Assembly: GCF_000772045.1 (NCBI RefSeq)
Contig: NZ_CP009754.1
Location: forward strand, 3,906,001-3,970,000
Length of the DNA stretch: 64,000 nt
Origin: Streptomyces sp. CCM_MD2014
Lineage (GTDB): Bacteria > Actinomycetota > Actinomycetes > Streptomycetales > Streptomycetaceae
Direction: 5' to 3'
The notes beneath the pieces are model-generated. The model did no database searches. It had not been told where the DNA came from and saw nothing but the letters and a program-made list of their open reading frames with translations. The position numbers and the translations under genes are program-made. Shown here piece after piece: positions 48,462 through 56,341 of this stretch. How positions within the stretch are numbered: the stretch's first letter is position 1; each line of letters begins with the position of its first letter.

Positions 48462-49670
48462 TCAGACCTCCAGGAGGGTGTCGAAGGCGGGCGGCAGCCG
48501 TTCCCAGGCGGCCTGCCCCGCGGCGTACTCGGCGTCGGTCAGCAGGCAGGACTCCAGGAGCCGCTCCAGGCCGTCGCGGTCGAGGCCGGGGGAGGTGAAG
48601 ACCAGGTGCTGGCAGCGGTCGCCGTGCTCGGGGTGCCAGTCCAGCGCGGCGGCGGCGCGGCGCACCGGCGGCACCAGTTCCCAGGCCGCGTCGGGAAGCG
48701 CGGCGAGCCACGGCCCCGCGCTCTCGACGCACAGGGCGCCGCCCGCGGCGTCCCAGTGCAGCAGCGTGTCGCCCTTGCCGGCGAGCCAGAACCGCCCCCG
48801 GCTGCGGGCCGCGGCACAGGTCAGGTCCTCGAGCGCCGCGTACAGCCGCTCCGGGTGGAAGGGGCGGCGGCGGTGCCAGACCAGGGTGGCGACGCCGTGC
48901 GCGTCGGCCTCGGCCGGCAGCAGGGCGCAGGCCGGGTGCTGTGCGGCGGCCGCGGCCTCCACGTCGAACCCGGCGAGGGCGGCCCGCGCCAGCTCCGAGG
49001 GCGGGGATACGGGCGGGGCAGGGACCGGGGCGCCCGCCGGATCACCGTGGCCGATCGGGACCCGGCGGGCTGTCGGATGGAGCTGGGTGAGCAGCTCGCG
49101 GTCCTCGTCGTCGGCCTCCGGCGAGCCGGGGAGGGACTCGGCGAGGGCGAGGACGGAGGCGTACTCCAGTTGCCGCGCGAAGGTGTCGGCGACGGTGCGC
49201 TGATCCGTGGCCGCCGCGGCCAGGCCGCCCTCGGCGAGGTCGTCGCCGTTGCCGAGGTACGGCAGGACGAGGGCCGGGTCGACGGCGGTGATCACACCGG
49301 TGACGGTGAAGCCGCCGGCCGTGACCACCTCCGCCATCGCCTTGGGCTCGACGGAGTCCCACAGCTCGACGACCGCCAGCGGGGTGCCGCCGGCCTCCGC
49401 GAGCCGGACCAGCTCGGGCACGAGGTCCTCGCGCAGGGCGCAGCACGCACAGTCGTTGACCAGGGGCGCCTCACCCGCGTCGAGGATGCCCGTGGCGTCC
49501 CGCACGGTCCGCACGACCGTGCCCGCGGTGGCCGTCGCCAGGTCGTGGTGGAGGACGACGCTGCCGGGTACGTCGGCCAGCAGCCGCGCCACGGCCGCCC
49601 GGCGCGCGTCGGCGTGCAGCCCGCCGACGATCACCACCGGCAGGTCGTGGCGGGGGCCCGGCCCGCTCAT
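48462..49670 (-). CDS. COG0523 (CobW-like) protein with degenerate P-loop
   Basis: 402 residues of the G3E GTPase/metallochaperone family placed, as in many actinobacteria, in the zinc-starvation island. The zinc-binding CxCC motif is kept (LVNDCACCALREDLVPEL), as are VVELWDSVEPKAMAEVV, the GVITAVDPALVLPYL segment and the C-terminal CobW_C domain (PFHPERLYAALEDL, GRFWLAGKGDTLLHWD, HLVFTSPGLDRDGL). However the Walker A position reads VVIVGGLHADARRAAVARLL: the GxxGxGKT residues are gone. GTP binding by the usual route is therefore doubtful. ATG 49670 overlaps the L31 stop by four bases. Confidence 0.9.
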   Translation of the reverse strand: MSGPGPRHDLPVVIVGGLHADARRAAVARLLADVPGSVVLHHDLATATAGTVVRTVRDATGILDAGEAPLVNDCACCALREDLVPELVRLAEAGGTPLAVVELWDSVEPKAMAEVVTAGGFTVTGVITAVDPALVLPYLGNGDDLAEGGLAAAATDQRTVADTFARQLEYASVLALAESLPGSPEADDEDRELLTQLHPTARRVPIGHGDPAGAPVPAPPVSPPSELARAALAGFDVEAAAAAQHPACALLPAEADAHGVATLVWHRRRPFHPERLYAALEDLTCAAARSRGRFWLAGKGDTLLHWDAAGGALCVESAGPWLAALPDAAWELVPPVRRAAAALDWHPEHGDRCQHLVFTSPGLDRDGLERLLESCLLTDAEYAAGQAAWERLPPAFDTLLEV

Positions 49671-49921
49671 GCCCCGCCCTCCTTCCCGTACCGGCGCTCG
49701 AAGCGCTCCACGCGCCCGGCGGTGTCCAGAACGCGGGCGGTGCCGGTGTAGAAGGGGTGGCTGACGTGGGAGATCTCGACGTCGACGACCGGGTAGGTGT
49801 GGCCGTCCTCCCATTCGACGGTGCGCTCGCTGGTCATGGTCGAGCGGGTGAGGAAGGCGTAGTCGGCGGCGCGGTCGCGGAAGACGACCGGGCGGTACTC
49901 GGGGTGGATGCCCTTGCGCAC
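49667..49921 (-). CDS. rpmE2: 50S ribosomal protein L31 type B (zinc-independent)
   Basis: 84 residues: MRKGIHPEYRPVVFRDRAAD, FLTRSTMTSERTVEWEDG, YPVVDVEISHVSHPFYTGTA and RVERFERRYGKEG are typical type B L31, without the CxxC zinc site of type A. Overlaps the COG0523 start as ATGA and lies six bases after rpmG. Replaces the zinc-bound paralogue when zinc is scarce. Confidence 0.96.
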   Translation of the reverse strand: MRKGIHPEYRPVVFRDRAADYAFLTRSTMTSERTVEWEDGHTYPVVDVEISHVSHPFYTGTARVLDTAGRVERFERRYGKEGGA

Positions 49922-49927
49922 GGTGCC

Positions 49928-50092
49928 TCAGCGCTCCTCTCGGAAGTCGACGTGCCGGCCGGCCACCGGGTCGTATTTGCGCAGGACCAGCCGGTCCGGG
50001 TCGTTGCGGCGGTTCTTGCGGGTGACGTAGGTGTAGCCGGTCCCGGCGGTGGACCGGAGCTTGATGACCGGACGGAGTTCGTTGCGTGCCAT
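49928..50092 (-). CDS. rpmG: 50S ribosomal protein L33, cysteine-free paralogue
   Basis: 54 residues, MARNELRPVIKLRSTAGTGY then TYVTRKNRRNDPDRLVLRKY, ending DPVAGRHVDFREER. The length and core are those of L33; no Cys is present. First gene of the minus-strand half of the zinc island, 14 bases from the Zur-like site that it shares with rpmB. Confidence 0.95.
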   Translation of the reverse strand: MARNELRPVIKLRSTAGTGYTYVTRKNRRNDPDRLVLRKYDPVAGRHVDFREER

Positions 50093-50105
50093 GCTGCTAT
50101 CTTAC

Positions 50106-50123
50106 TGAAAATGAATTCCATTA
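50106..50123. promoter_or_regulatory. Zur-box-like operator
   Basis: TGAAAATGAATTCCATTA between the divergent rpmG and rpmB genes. It contains the AATG/CATT inverted arms around GAATTC and the TGAAAATG half typical of streptomycete Zur sites. Its position can repress both halves of the island when zinc is plentiful. Confidence 0.72.
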
Positions 50124-50164
50124 ACAGCTAGGGTCCTTCCGGCCCGGAGGAGAGGTACGTCACC

Positions 50165-50401
50165 GTGTCCGCCCACTGCATGCTGACCGGGACCAAGCCC
50201 GGTTTCGGCAACCGCGTCTCCCACTCCCACCGGCGCACCTCGCGCCGCTTCGACCCCAACGTCCAGACCAAGCGCTACTGGCTGCCGAGCGAGCGCCGGC
50301 ACGTGCGGCTGCGGCTGAGCACGAAGGGGATCAGGACGGTCGACTCCATCGGCGTCGAGGCGGCGGTCGCGCGCATCCGTGCCCGGGGAGTGAGGATCTG
50401 A
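50165..50401 (+). CDS. rpmB: 50S ribosomal protein L28, zinc-independent paralogue
   Basis: 78 residues: MLTGTKPGFGNRVSHSHRRT, RRFDPNVQTKRYWLPSERRH, VRLRLSTKGIRTVDSIGVEA. One Cys only (Cys5), so the four-Cys zinc site of the normal L28 is absent. GTG 50165 follows GGAGGAGAGG. Its stop overlaps the S14 ATG (TGATG), so the two are translationally coupled. Confidence 0.95.
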   Translation: MSAHCMLTGTKPGFGNRVSHSHRRTSRRFDPNVQTKRYWLPSERRHVRLRLSTKGIRTVDSIGVEAAVARIRARGVRI

Positions 50402-50706
50402 TGGCGAAGAAGAGCAAGATCGCGAAGAACGAGCAGCGGCGGGAGATCGTCGCGCGGTACGCGGCACGCCGGGCCGAGCTGAAGGAGATCGTCCGCCGCC
50501 CCTCGTCGACGGAGGCCGAGCGGCTCGCCGCCCAGCGGGAACTGCGCAGGCAGCCGCGCGACGCGAGCCCCACGCGGGTGCGCAACCGCGATCAGGTCGA
50601 CGGGCGTCCGCGCGGGTACTTCCGGGTCTTCGGGCTCTCCCGGGTGAATCTACGCGAGCAGGCGCACGCCGGACATCTGCCCGGGGTCCGCAAGTCGTCC
50701 TGGTAG
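50401..50706 (+). CDS. rpsN: 30S ribosomal protein S14, long zinc-independent form
   Basis: 101 residues: MAKKSKIAKNEQRREIVARY, ELRRQPRDASPTRVRNRDQV, GRPRGYFRVFGLSRVNLREQ, AGHLPGVRKSSW. This is the long S14 lacking the CxxC..CxxC zinc ribbon. Coupled to rpmB; together they form the plus-strand half of the island. Confidence 0.96.
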   Translation: MAKKSKIAKNEQRREIVARYAARRAELKEIVRRPSSTEAERLAAQRELRRQPRDASPTRVRNRDQVDGRPRGYFRVFGLSRVNLREQAHAGHLPGVRKSSW

Positions 50707-50759
50707 CTTGCGGCTGTCTTGGGGCCGAACGGCCGTCCGTCGACAGCTAGGAGCTTGCG

Positions 50760-51374
50760 GTGACACGGGTGACTGCGGACAGTACGGCGAGCACGGCGCA
50801 CGCGACGCGTACGGCCGGGGGCGGGGCCCCGGGCGTCCCCGCCCCGGCCCCGGGATCACGCCGGCGCTCGGGGCGGCGCTCCGTGCGGGCCGCGGCCGTG
50901 GCCGTCGGGCTGGTGGGCGCGCTGGCGCTGACCGCCTGCTCCGACGGCGGCTCGGACGGTGGTTCCGGCGGCGGGGGTGACGAGTCGTCCGCGGCGCCCG
51001 GCGCCTCCGCGAGCGCGGAGACCGGCGGTTCCGGCGGCGGGTCGCCGTCGGCGGGTGCCGCCGGCGAGCTGGAGGGCAGCTGGCTGGCGACCTCCGACGG
51101 CCAGGCGGTCGCGCTGATGGTGACCGGCGACAAGGCCGCCCTCTTCGCCACCGGCGGGACCGTCTGCAGCGGCACCGCCGCCGAGGCCTCCGGCACCCGC
51201 ACGATCCGCCTGAAGTGCACGGGCGGCGACGACCGGACGACCGGCACGGTCGAGTCGGTCGACGACACCTCGCTCAAGGTGACCTGGGAGGGCGGCGTCG
51301 GCGAGGAGACGTACACCAGGTCCGAGGGCGGATCGATGCCGCCCGGACTGCCGACCGAGGGCCTCGGCTCCTGA
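50760..51374 (+). CDS. Lipoprotein of unknown function
   Basis: 204 residues. A long basic N-region precedes the hydrophobic core VRAAAVAVGLVGALALTACS with a lipobox ending in Cys at about residue 58. A Gly/Ser/Ala linker follows, then a small beta-rich domain (GELEGSWLATSDGQAVALMV, AALFATGGTVCSGTAAEASG, IRLKCTGGDDRTTGTVES). Two Cys in the domain may form a disulfide. GTG 50760 lies seven bases after AGGAG, which fixes the start. Function unknown; location outside the membrane. Confidence 0.8.
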   Translation: MTRVTADSTASTAHATRTAGGGAPGVPAPAPGSRRRSGRRSVRAAAVAVGLVGALALTACSDGGSDGGSGGGGDESSAAPGASASAETGGSGGGSPSAGAAGELEGSWLATSDGQAVALMVTGDKAALFATGGTVCSGTAAEASGTRTIRLKCTGGDDRTTGTVESVDDTSLKVTWEGGVGEETYTRSEGGSMPPGLPTEGLGS

Positions 51375-51398
51375 ACCGGTCCCTCCTCTTGCGGCGGA

Positions 51399-52553
51399 CT
51401 ACCGCAACGGCCGGCGGCGTTCGACGTGGGCGTCGTCGGCCGCGCGGGTGCCCTCCGTCCAGCCCGCCGCGTCCGAGACGCCGCGCAGGCGGGTCGTGGT
51501 CGTCTCCGGGAACAGGCGCTCCAGCCGCTCGGTGACCGCCACCTCCCGGGAGGCGAGCACCGGCAGGAGGTCCGCGTCCGCCGCCGCACCGGTCGTGGCG
51601 GATTCGGCCGTGGCCGCCTCGGCCGCGGCCCGCAACCGGGTGCCCGCGCGGTGGGCGTAGGCGGCGAGGAACGACTGCCGGAAGGTCTTGGTGCGCTTGC
51701 GCCCGCCGGCCCGCTGCCCGGCCTCCGCCTTCGTCATCGCGGTCTCGGCCTGCACCAGCAGTGAGGTGTAAAGGAGTTCGACCGCCTCCAGGTCGGCCTC
51801 GAAACCGACGACGGTGGAAAAGCCGAAGGGCTCGTTCCACACGGCCCCGCAGTGGTTGGCGTCGGCCACCGCGTCCAGCAGCACCGCCTTGGCCTGCTCG
51901 TAGGGCGGCTCCACCCCGATCCGGCACGCCCCCGGGGTGTCGGGCGCGGCGGCGGCCCCCTGGGCCCGCGCGGACAGCAGCGCCTCGTCGACGCTGTGCC
52001 GGGCCATCAGCTCCTGCGCCTTGGCGCTCAGCGCCTCGGCCTCCTCGGGATACCCGGTCGCCTCCGCCTTGGCGAGCAGCGCGCGGATGCGGGCGAGGGC
52101 GCGCGATTCGGGCCGGGCCTCACGACGTGGTGCGCCCACCGCGTCTTCCAGCGGCTCCAGCGCGGGCAGCCGCAGCAGCAGGCGGTACAGCCGCAGTACG
52201 TCCGTGGCACGGGAGAAGCGATCGGTGCGGGGCGGCGCCTGATCCGGTACGGCGTCGAGCTGGGCGGCCCAGCGGGGTCCGCGCGGGCGGTCGTGCGGCG
52301 CCTGGGCGCGGATCAGCACGGCCACCATCCGCACGTGCACGTCGTCGAGTTCGCGCCGCACGATCCGGACGAGGTCGGCCGGCTGCCAGCCCCGCCGCCA
52401 GGCCGCGGCCACGAACTCCTCGCCCCGGACGAGGAGTTCGGCATCCGCCGCCGGATCGGCCGCGAGCAGGGAGGCCGCCGTGTCGAGGGCGTCGTCGCCC
52501 GTGTCGTACAGGGCGGTCTCGAAGGCACGGTCGACGGTGCGGGGCGTACTCAC
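51399..52553 (-). CDS. DUF2786 domain protein
   Basis: 384 residues, function unknown. The DUF2786 motif is visible as ALARIRALLAKAEATGYPEEAEALSAKAQELMARHSVDEAL, followed by a conserved C-terminal helical region (FEADLEAVELLYTSLLVQAE, FRQSFLAAYAHRAGTRLRAA). Start GTG 52553 (VSTPRTVDRAFETAL) was chosen because CACCAT stands six bases upstream in the leaderless pattern; the open frame to 52640 runs through the operator region. Divergent from the Clp-N gene, with which it shares the double palindrome. Confidence 0.78.
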   Translation of the reverse strand: MSTPRTVDRAFETALYDTGDDALDTAASLLAADPAADAELLVRGEEFVAAAWRRGWQPADLVRIVRRELDDVHVRMVAVLIRAQAPHDRPRGPRWAAQLDAVPDQAPPRTDRFSRATDVLRLYRLLLRLPALEPLEDAVGAPRREARPESRALARIRALLAKAEATGYPEEAEALSAKAQELMARHSVDEALLSARAQGAAAAPDTPGACRIGVEPPYEQAKAVLLDAVADANHCGAVWNEPFGFSTVVGFEADLEAVELLYTSLLVQAETAMTKAEAGQRAGGRKRTKTFRQSFLAAYAHRAGTRLRAAAEAATAESATTGAAADADLLPVLASREVAVTERLERLFPETTTTRLRGVSDAAGWTEGTRAADDAHVERRRPLR

Positions 52554-52590
52554 CCGGCGATGGTGCCACGACCGCCGCACCGGAAGCAGA

Positions 52591-52640
52591 CTGTCAACCA
52601 TCGGTTGACAGTCAGGAAGGGTGCAACCTACGGTTGACAC
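52591..52640 (+). promoter_or_regulatory. Clp-N gene promoter with operators on both -35 and -10
   Basis: TTGACA (52605-52610) and TACGGT (52629-52634) are 18 bases apart, and TACGGT is six bases before the ATG at 52641. The -35 lies in the perfect palindrome CTGTCAACC/GGTTGACAG (52591-52611, spacer ATC). The -10 lies in CAACC TAC GGTTG (52624-52636), the same five-base arms and spacer length. Confidence 0.75.
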
Positions 52641-53402
52641 ATGACGACCGACCCGAGCATCACGTCATCCGTACGCCTCGACGAACTCATCACCGCGATC
52701 AAGAAGGTGCACCAGGAACCCCTGGAACAACTCCAGGACGCCGTCATCGCGGGCGAGCACCTGGGTGAGGTGGCCGACCACCTCATCGGCCACTTCGTGG
52801 ACCAGGCCCGGCGTTCAGGCGCGTCCTGGACGGACATCGGCAGGAGCATGGGCGTCACCCGGCAGGCGGCGCAGAAGCGCTTCGTGCCCAAGGAGTCCGC
52901 CGACCTGGACGCGAGCCAGGGCTTCAGCCGCTACACGACCCGCGCGCGCGAGGCCGTGATGGCCGCCCACAACGCGGCCAAGACCGCAGGCAGCGCCGAG
53001 GGCCTGCCCGAGCACCTCGTCCTCGGCCTGCTCACGCAGCACGAGAGCCTGTCCGCCAAGGCGATCGCCGCGCAGGGCGTCACCCTCGACGCCGTCCGCG
53101 AGGCGGCGCTCGCCGCCCTCCCGCCCGCCGCCGCCGAGGTCCCGGAGCTGGTGCCCTACGGGCCCGCCGCCAAGAAGGTCCTCGAACTCACCTTCCGCGA
53201 GGCCCTGCGCCTCGGCCACAACTACGTCGGCACCGAGCACATCCTGCTCGCCCTGCTGGAGCACGAGGACGGCGAGGGCGTGCTCAGCGGGCTCGGCCTC
53301 ACCAAGGAGGCCACCGAGCGCTTCGTCACCGAGGCGCTGGCGCAGTTCATCGAGGTGACCAAGCAGGGCGGGGAGGGCGGAACGGGGGGCCCGGAGGACT
53401 GA
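52641..53402 (+). CDS. Clp N-terminal-domain protein with helix-turn-helix
   Basis: 253 residues. The N-terminal part (residues 1-90) contains a resolvase-like helix-turn-helix, SGASWTDIGRSMGVTRQAAQ KRF; the rest carries two Clp-N repeats (YTTRAREAVMAAHNAAKTAG..LPEHLVLGLLTQHE and GPAAKKVLELTFREALRLGH..VGTEHILLALLEHEDGEGVL). No AAA module is present, so it is not a ClpC chaperone. A sensor that couples Clp-substrate or stress recognition to transcription is plausible, and the palindromes over its own promoter suggest autorepression. The message looks leaderless. Confidence 0.87.
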   Translation: MTTDPSITSSVRLDELITAIKKVHQEPLEQLQDAVIAGEHLGEVADHLIGHFVDQARRSGASWTDIGRSMGVTRQAAQKRFVPKESADLDASQGFSRYTTRAREAVMAAHNAAKTAGSAEGLPEHLVLGLLTQHESLSAKAIAAQGVTLDAVREAALAALPPAAAEVPELVPYGPAAKKVLELTFREALRLGHNYVGTEHILLALLEHEDGEGVLSGLGLTKEATERFVTEALAQFIEVTKQGGEGGTGGPED

Positions 53403-53452
53403 GCGCCGGCCGCTCCGGGGCCGTTGTCAGACCCCGGTGCGACACTCGCGTC

Positions 53453-55144
53453 ATGGCCGAGAGGTGGGCACTCGCGGTGGCCGAGGGCGGTGGCGTGGAC
53501 GTCGCGCCCCTCGGCCCCGACGGGCTGCCCGCCGGGCCGGTGCGGCGCGAGCGCGATCTCGCCGAGGCCGTACGGGCCAGACCGGAGGTCACACGCTGGG
53601 TGTGGCGGTCCACCGCCGAGATCGCGCCGCGCCTGCTCGCCACGGGGGTGCGAGCGGAGCGGTGCTACGACGTGGAGGCCGCCGAGACCCTCCTGCTCGG
53701 CCACGAGGGGCGGTACGGGGAGCCGCGCTCGGCCGCGGCCGCCCTGGCCCGGCTGCGCGGCGGACCCGTGCCGCCCGACCCGCCGCAGCGCTCCGCCGAG
53801 CCGGGCGCGCAGTCGTCGTTGTTCGAACCCCAGGCCGTCCACCTCCCCCTCACCGATCTGCTCGCCGTCTACGCCGAGCAGCAGCGCCGGCACGAGCGCT
53901 GCGAGCACCCCGACCGGATGCGGCTGCTGACGGCCGCCGAGTCGGCGGGGATGCTGGTGGCCGCCGAGCTGAACCACGCGGGGCTGCCCTGGCGCGCCGA
54001 CGTGCACCGCGAGGTGCTGCACGACCTGCTGGGCGAGCGGTACGCGGGCGGGGGTGAGCCGCGCCGCCTGGCCGAGCTGGCCGAGGAGGTGTCGGCGGCG
54101 TTCGGCCGCCGGGTGCGGCCCGACCTGCCCGCGGACGTGGTCAGGGCGTTCGCGCAGGCGGGCGTGAAGGTCGGCTCCACCCGCCGCTGGGAGCTGGAGT
54201 CGGTGGACCACCCGGCCGTGAAGCCGCTGATCGAGTACAAGAAGCTGTACCGCATCTGGGTCGCCCACGGCTGGTCCTGGCTCCAGGACTGGGTGCGCGA
54301 CGGGCGGTTCCGCCCCGAGTTCCTGGCCGGCGGCACCGTCACCGGACGCTGGGTGACCAACGGCGGGGGCGGGCTGCAGATCCCCAAGGTGATCCGGCGC
54401 GCCGTCGTCGCCGACCCGGGCTGGCGGCTGGTCGTCGCCGACGCCGACCAGATGGAGCCGCGCGTGCTGGCGGCGATCTCCCGCGACCCCGGCCTGATGG
54501 AGGTGGCCGGCCGGGAGACCGACCTCTACCAGTCCGTCTCCGACCGCGCCTTCTCCGGCGACCGCGCCCACGCCAAGCTCGCCGTGCTCGGCGCCGTCTA
54601 CGGCCAGACCTCCGGCGACGGCCTCAAGAACCTCGCCACGCTCCGACGGCGCTTCCCCAGGGCGGTGGCCTACGTCGACGACGCGGCCCGCGCGGGCGAG
54701 GAGGGCCGGCTGGTGCGCACCTGGCTGGGCCGCACCTGCCCGCCCGCGGCCGGCGCGGCCGACGGCGTCGAGGAGGCGGGCCTGCCCCAGGACGACCCCG
54801 CCGACACCGCGGGCCGCCCGCAGGAGTGGGTGCCGGGGTACGCGTCCACCAACGCCCGCGCCCGGGGCCGCTTCGCCCGCAACTTCGTCGTCCAGGGAAG
54901 CGCGGCCGACTGGGCCCTGCTGCTGCTCGCCGCGCTGCGCCGGACCTGCGCGGACATGGCGGCCGAGCTGGTCTTCTTCCAGCACGACGAGGTGATCGTG
55001 CACTGTCCCGAGGAGGAGGCCGACACCGTCGTCGCGGCGATCCGGGACGCGGCGGAGCTGGCGGGGCGGCTGACGTTCGGGGCGACGCCGGTGCGGTTCC
55101 CGTTCACCACGGCGGTGGTGGAGTGCTACGCGGACGCGAAGTGA
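53453..55144 (+). CDS. A-family DNA polymerase with divergent exonuclease-like domain
   Basis: 563 residues, much shorter than PolA. The N-terminal ~200 residues look like a decayed DEDD exonuclease domain (CYDVEAAETLLLGHEGRYGE) without a clear acidic DxE motif. The polymerase domain is recognisable: TVTGRWVTNGGGGLQIPKVI, motif A VVADADQMEPRVLAAISRD, the O-helix region AHAKLAVLGAVYGQTSGDGL, NFVVQGSAADWALLLLAALR and motif C FFQHDEVIVHCPEEEADTV. In streptomycetes it is annotated as bifunctional 3'-5' exonuclease/DNA polymerase. GACACT lies six bases before the ATG. Biological role unknown, perhaps repair. Confidence 0.88.
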   Translation: MAERWALAVAEGGGVDVAPLGPDGLPAGPVRRERDLAEAVRARPEVTRWVWRSTAEIAPRLLATGVRAERCYDVEAAETLLLGHEGRYGEPRSAAAALARLRGGPVPPDPPQRSAEPGAQSSLFEPQAVHLPLTDLLAVYAEQQRRHERCEHPDRMRLLTAAESAGMLVAAELNHAGLPWRADVHREVLHDLLGERYAGGGEPRRLAELAEEVSAAFGRRVRPDLPADVVRAFAQAGVKVGSTRRWELESVDHPAVKPLIEYKKLYRIWVAHGWSWLQDWVRDGRFRPEFLAGGTVTGRWVTNGGGGLQIPKVIRRAVVADPGWRLVVADADQMEPRVLAAISRDPGLMEVAGRETDLYQSVSDRAFSGDRAHAKLAVLGAVYGQTSGDGLKNLATLRRRFPRAVAYVDDAARAGEEGRLVRTWLGRTCPPAAGAADGVEEAGLPQDDPADTAGRPQEWVPGYASTNARARGRFARNFVVQGSAADWALLLLAALRRTCADMAAELVFFQHDEVIVHCPEEEADTVVAAIRDAAELAGRLTFGATPVRFPFTTAVVECYADAK

Positions 55145-55225
55145 GGGGCCGCGGCGCCGGCCGGGAACCCGACCGCGGGGACAGGGACGCGGGACGCGGC
55201 GGAGCGTCAGCGCGATGCCGCTCCC

Positions 55226-55675
55226 TCAGCGCTTCCGGTACATGTCCAGCTCCCGCCAGGAATTCGCCGTCTCCTCGGCGACGGGAAGAGGCTGCCGCCA
55301 GGCGGTGGACGAGTCGATGTCCGGTGCGGAACGCCGCAGCCCTTCCGCCGCGGCCTGCGCGTCGCCCGGGACCGAGACGGCCAGGAACCCGAAAGGAGCC
55401 GTGGACCGCAGTTCCACGCACACCACGGGTCTGCCGGGCCGCAGCGCCACGAAGTCCTGCCCGCCGACGTGCCCCCGCGTGCCGGCGCTCAGCACGCCGG
55501 GAATCCAGACGCCGTGCAGAGCCACTCCGCGCAGGGCACGCCACCAGTCGGACTCCACCGTCACCCGGCGTACGGCCGTCAGCGGCACGCGCACGGTCCC
55601 GCGGCGCGCTGCGGCCCTCTCCCGCCAGGAGAGGCGCACCACGAGGTCGCCGTCCCTCACGAGGACCCGCGCCAC
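55226..55675 (-). CDS. Conserved hypothetical protein, PH-like beta-rich
   Basis: 149 residues, not recognised with certainty. Many short beta strands (ARVLVRDGDLVVRLSWRER, VRVPLTAVRRVTVESDWWRA, VWIPGVLSAGTRGHVGGQDF, PVVCVELRSTAPFGFLAVSV) suggest a PH-like or similar fold; the order of strands and the final amphipathic helix are in keeping with that. GTG 55675 was chosen because GGGAGG stands seven bases upstream; the open frame to 55720 adds unlikely residues. Convergent with the polymerase gene. Confidence 0.68.
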   Translation of the reverse strand: MARVLVRDGDLVVRLSWRERAAARRGTVRVPLTAVRRVTVESDWWRALRGVALHGVWIPGVLSAGTRGHVGGQDFVALRPGRPVVCVELRSTAPFGFLAVSVPGDAQAAAEGLRRSAPDIDSSTAWRQPLPVAEETANSWRELDMYRKR

Positions 55676-55767
55676 GTCACTGCCTCCCTTCCCTTCCCGG
55701 GAACCGGGGTGGTGGCACAAGGACGTAACACGACCCGCTCGTCCGGACGGCTACCGGGCGCGGGGCG

Positions 55768-55983
55768 TTACCCGTCCGCCGTCCAGTCCTCCGGCCCGCC
55801 GCCCCGCCACTCGATCAGCCCGGGGTCGTCGAGCGTCGTGTCGGACTCGGGCAGGCCCGCTCGCCGCAGGAACTCGACCACGTCGAGCAGGTGGTACGCG
55901 ATGCCCGCGTACTCACCGCGGATCGTGACCCGCCTGCCACCGTCGGGGCTCGGCGGCTGCACGATCACAGGCGCCTCTTCCAT
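55768..55983 (-). CDS. Small conserved hypothetical protein (71 residues)
   Basis: The translation MEEAPVIVQPPSPDGGRRVT continues IRGEYAGIAYHLLDVVEFLR and ends DDPGLIEWRGGGPEDWTADG. An acidic C-terminus and a central amphipathic helix are evident; no known motif. I recall similar small proteins in other streptomycetes, which supports a real gene. No strong ribosome site is visible. Confidence 0.62.
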   Translation of the reverse strand: MEEAPVIVQPPSPDGGRRVTIRGEYAGIAYHLLDVVEFLRRAGLPESDTTLDDPGLIEWRGGGPEDWTADG

Positions 55984-56105
55984 GCCTACGGTGTGCCCCT
56001 CGCCGGGCGGCCCATGCAGGCACGGTCCACCGTTCAGGGCGACGGCGGGTCATTCTCCGGGGCACTGCCGCTCCTCGCGGGCGAGGGCAGCGATCGTTCC
56101 TCCGG

Positions 56106-56213
56106 CAGCCGTAGCCGGTCGCCGGCGTCGAAGCGGTCGTAGTCGTCCACCTGTTCGAACGCGAGCGGCAGCACACCGAAGTTGGCCAGGTTCTGCCAGT
56201 GGATACGGGCGTA
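56106..56213 (-). pseudogene. Relic of an aconitase C-terminal (swivel) domain
   Basis: One minus-strand frame reads SYARIHWQNLANFGVLPL then AFEQVDDYDRFDAGDRLRL, the signature of the swivel domain of aconitase/homoaconitase (SxARIHxxNLxNFGxLPL..DYD..GD). Only ~36 codons are recognisable, with unrelated sequence on both sides; the frame is open from 56321 to 56034 but has no start or family-like context. It is a leftover of a gene lost or moved beside the tRNA. The rest of 55984-56301 is otherwise empty. Confidence 0.65.
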
Positions 56214-56301
56214 GGACGTGACGGGCAAGCGGACGCACACGACCGCCGAACTGGGCGGCGCCCTTTCCGTAACGGCGAGGAGGACCCCTCCCGGGACGCA
56301 A

Positions 56302-56335
56302 AAGGGCCGGGTCGGAAACATCCGACCCGGCCCTT
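56302..56335 (-). terminator. tRNA-Thr terminator
   Basis: Perfect 15-base arms AAGGGCCGGGTCGGA (56302-56316) / complement (56321-56335) with a four-base loop, six bases after the tRNA 3' end and followed on the minus strand by TTTTG: a canonical intrinsic terminator. Confidence 0.92.
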
Positions 56336-56341
56336 CTCTGA

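Noticed and set aside
48002..48598. Plus-strand frame MSKCTCTRGAPAV across the 27-base element and terminator
   Set aside because: Runs through a perfect 19-base terminator stem and antisense into rpsR; no ribosome site.
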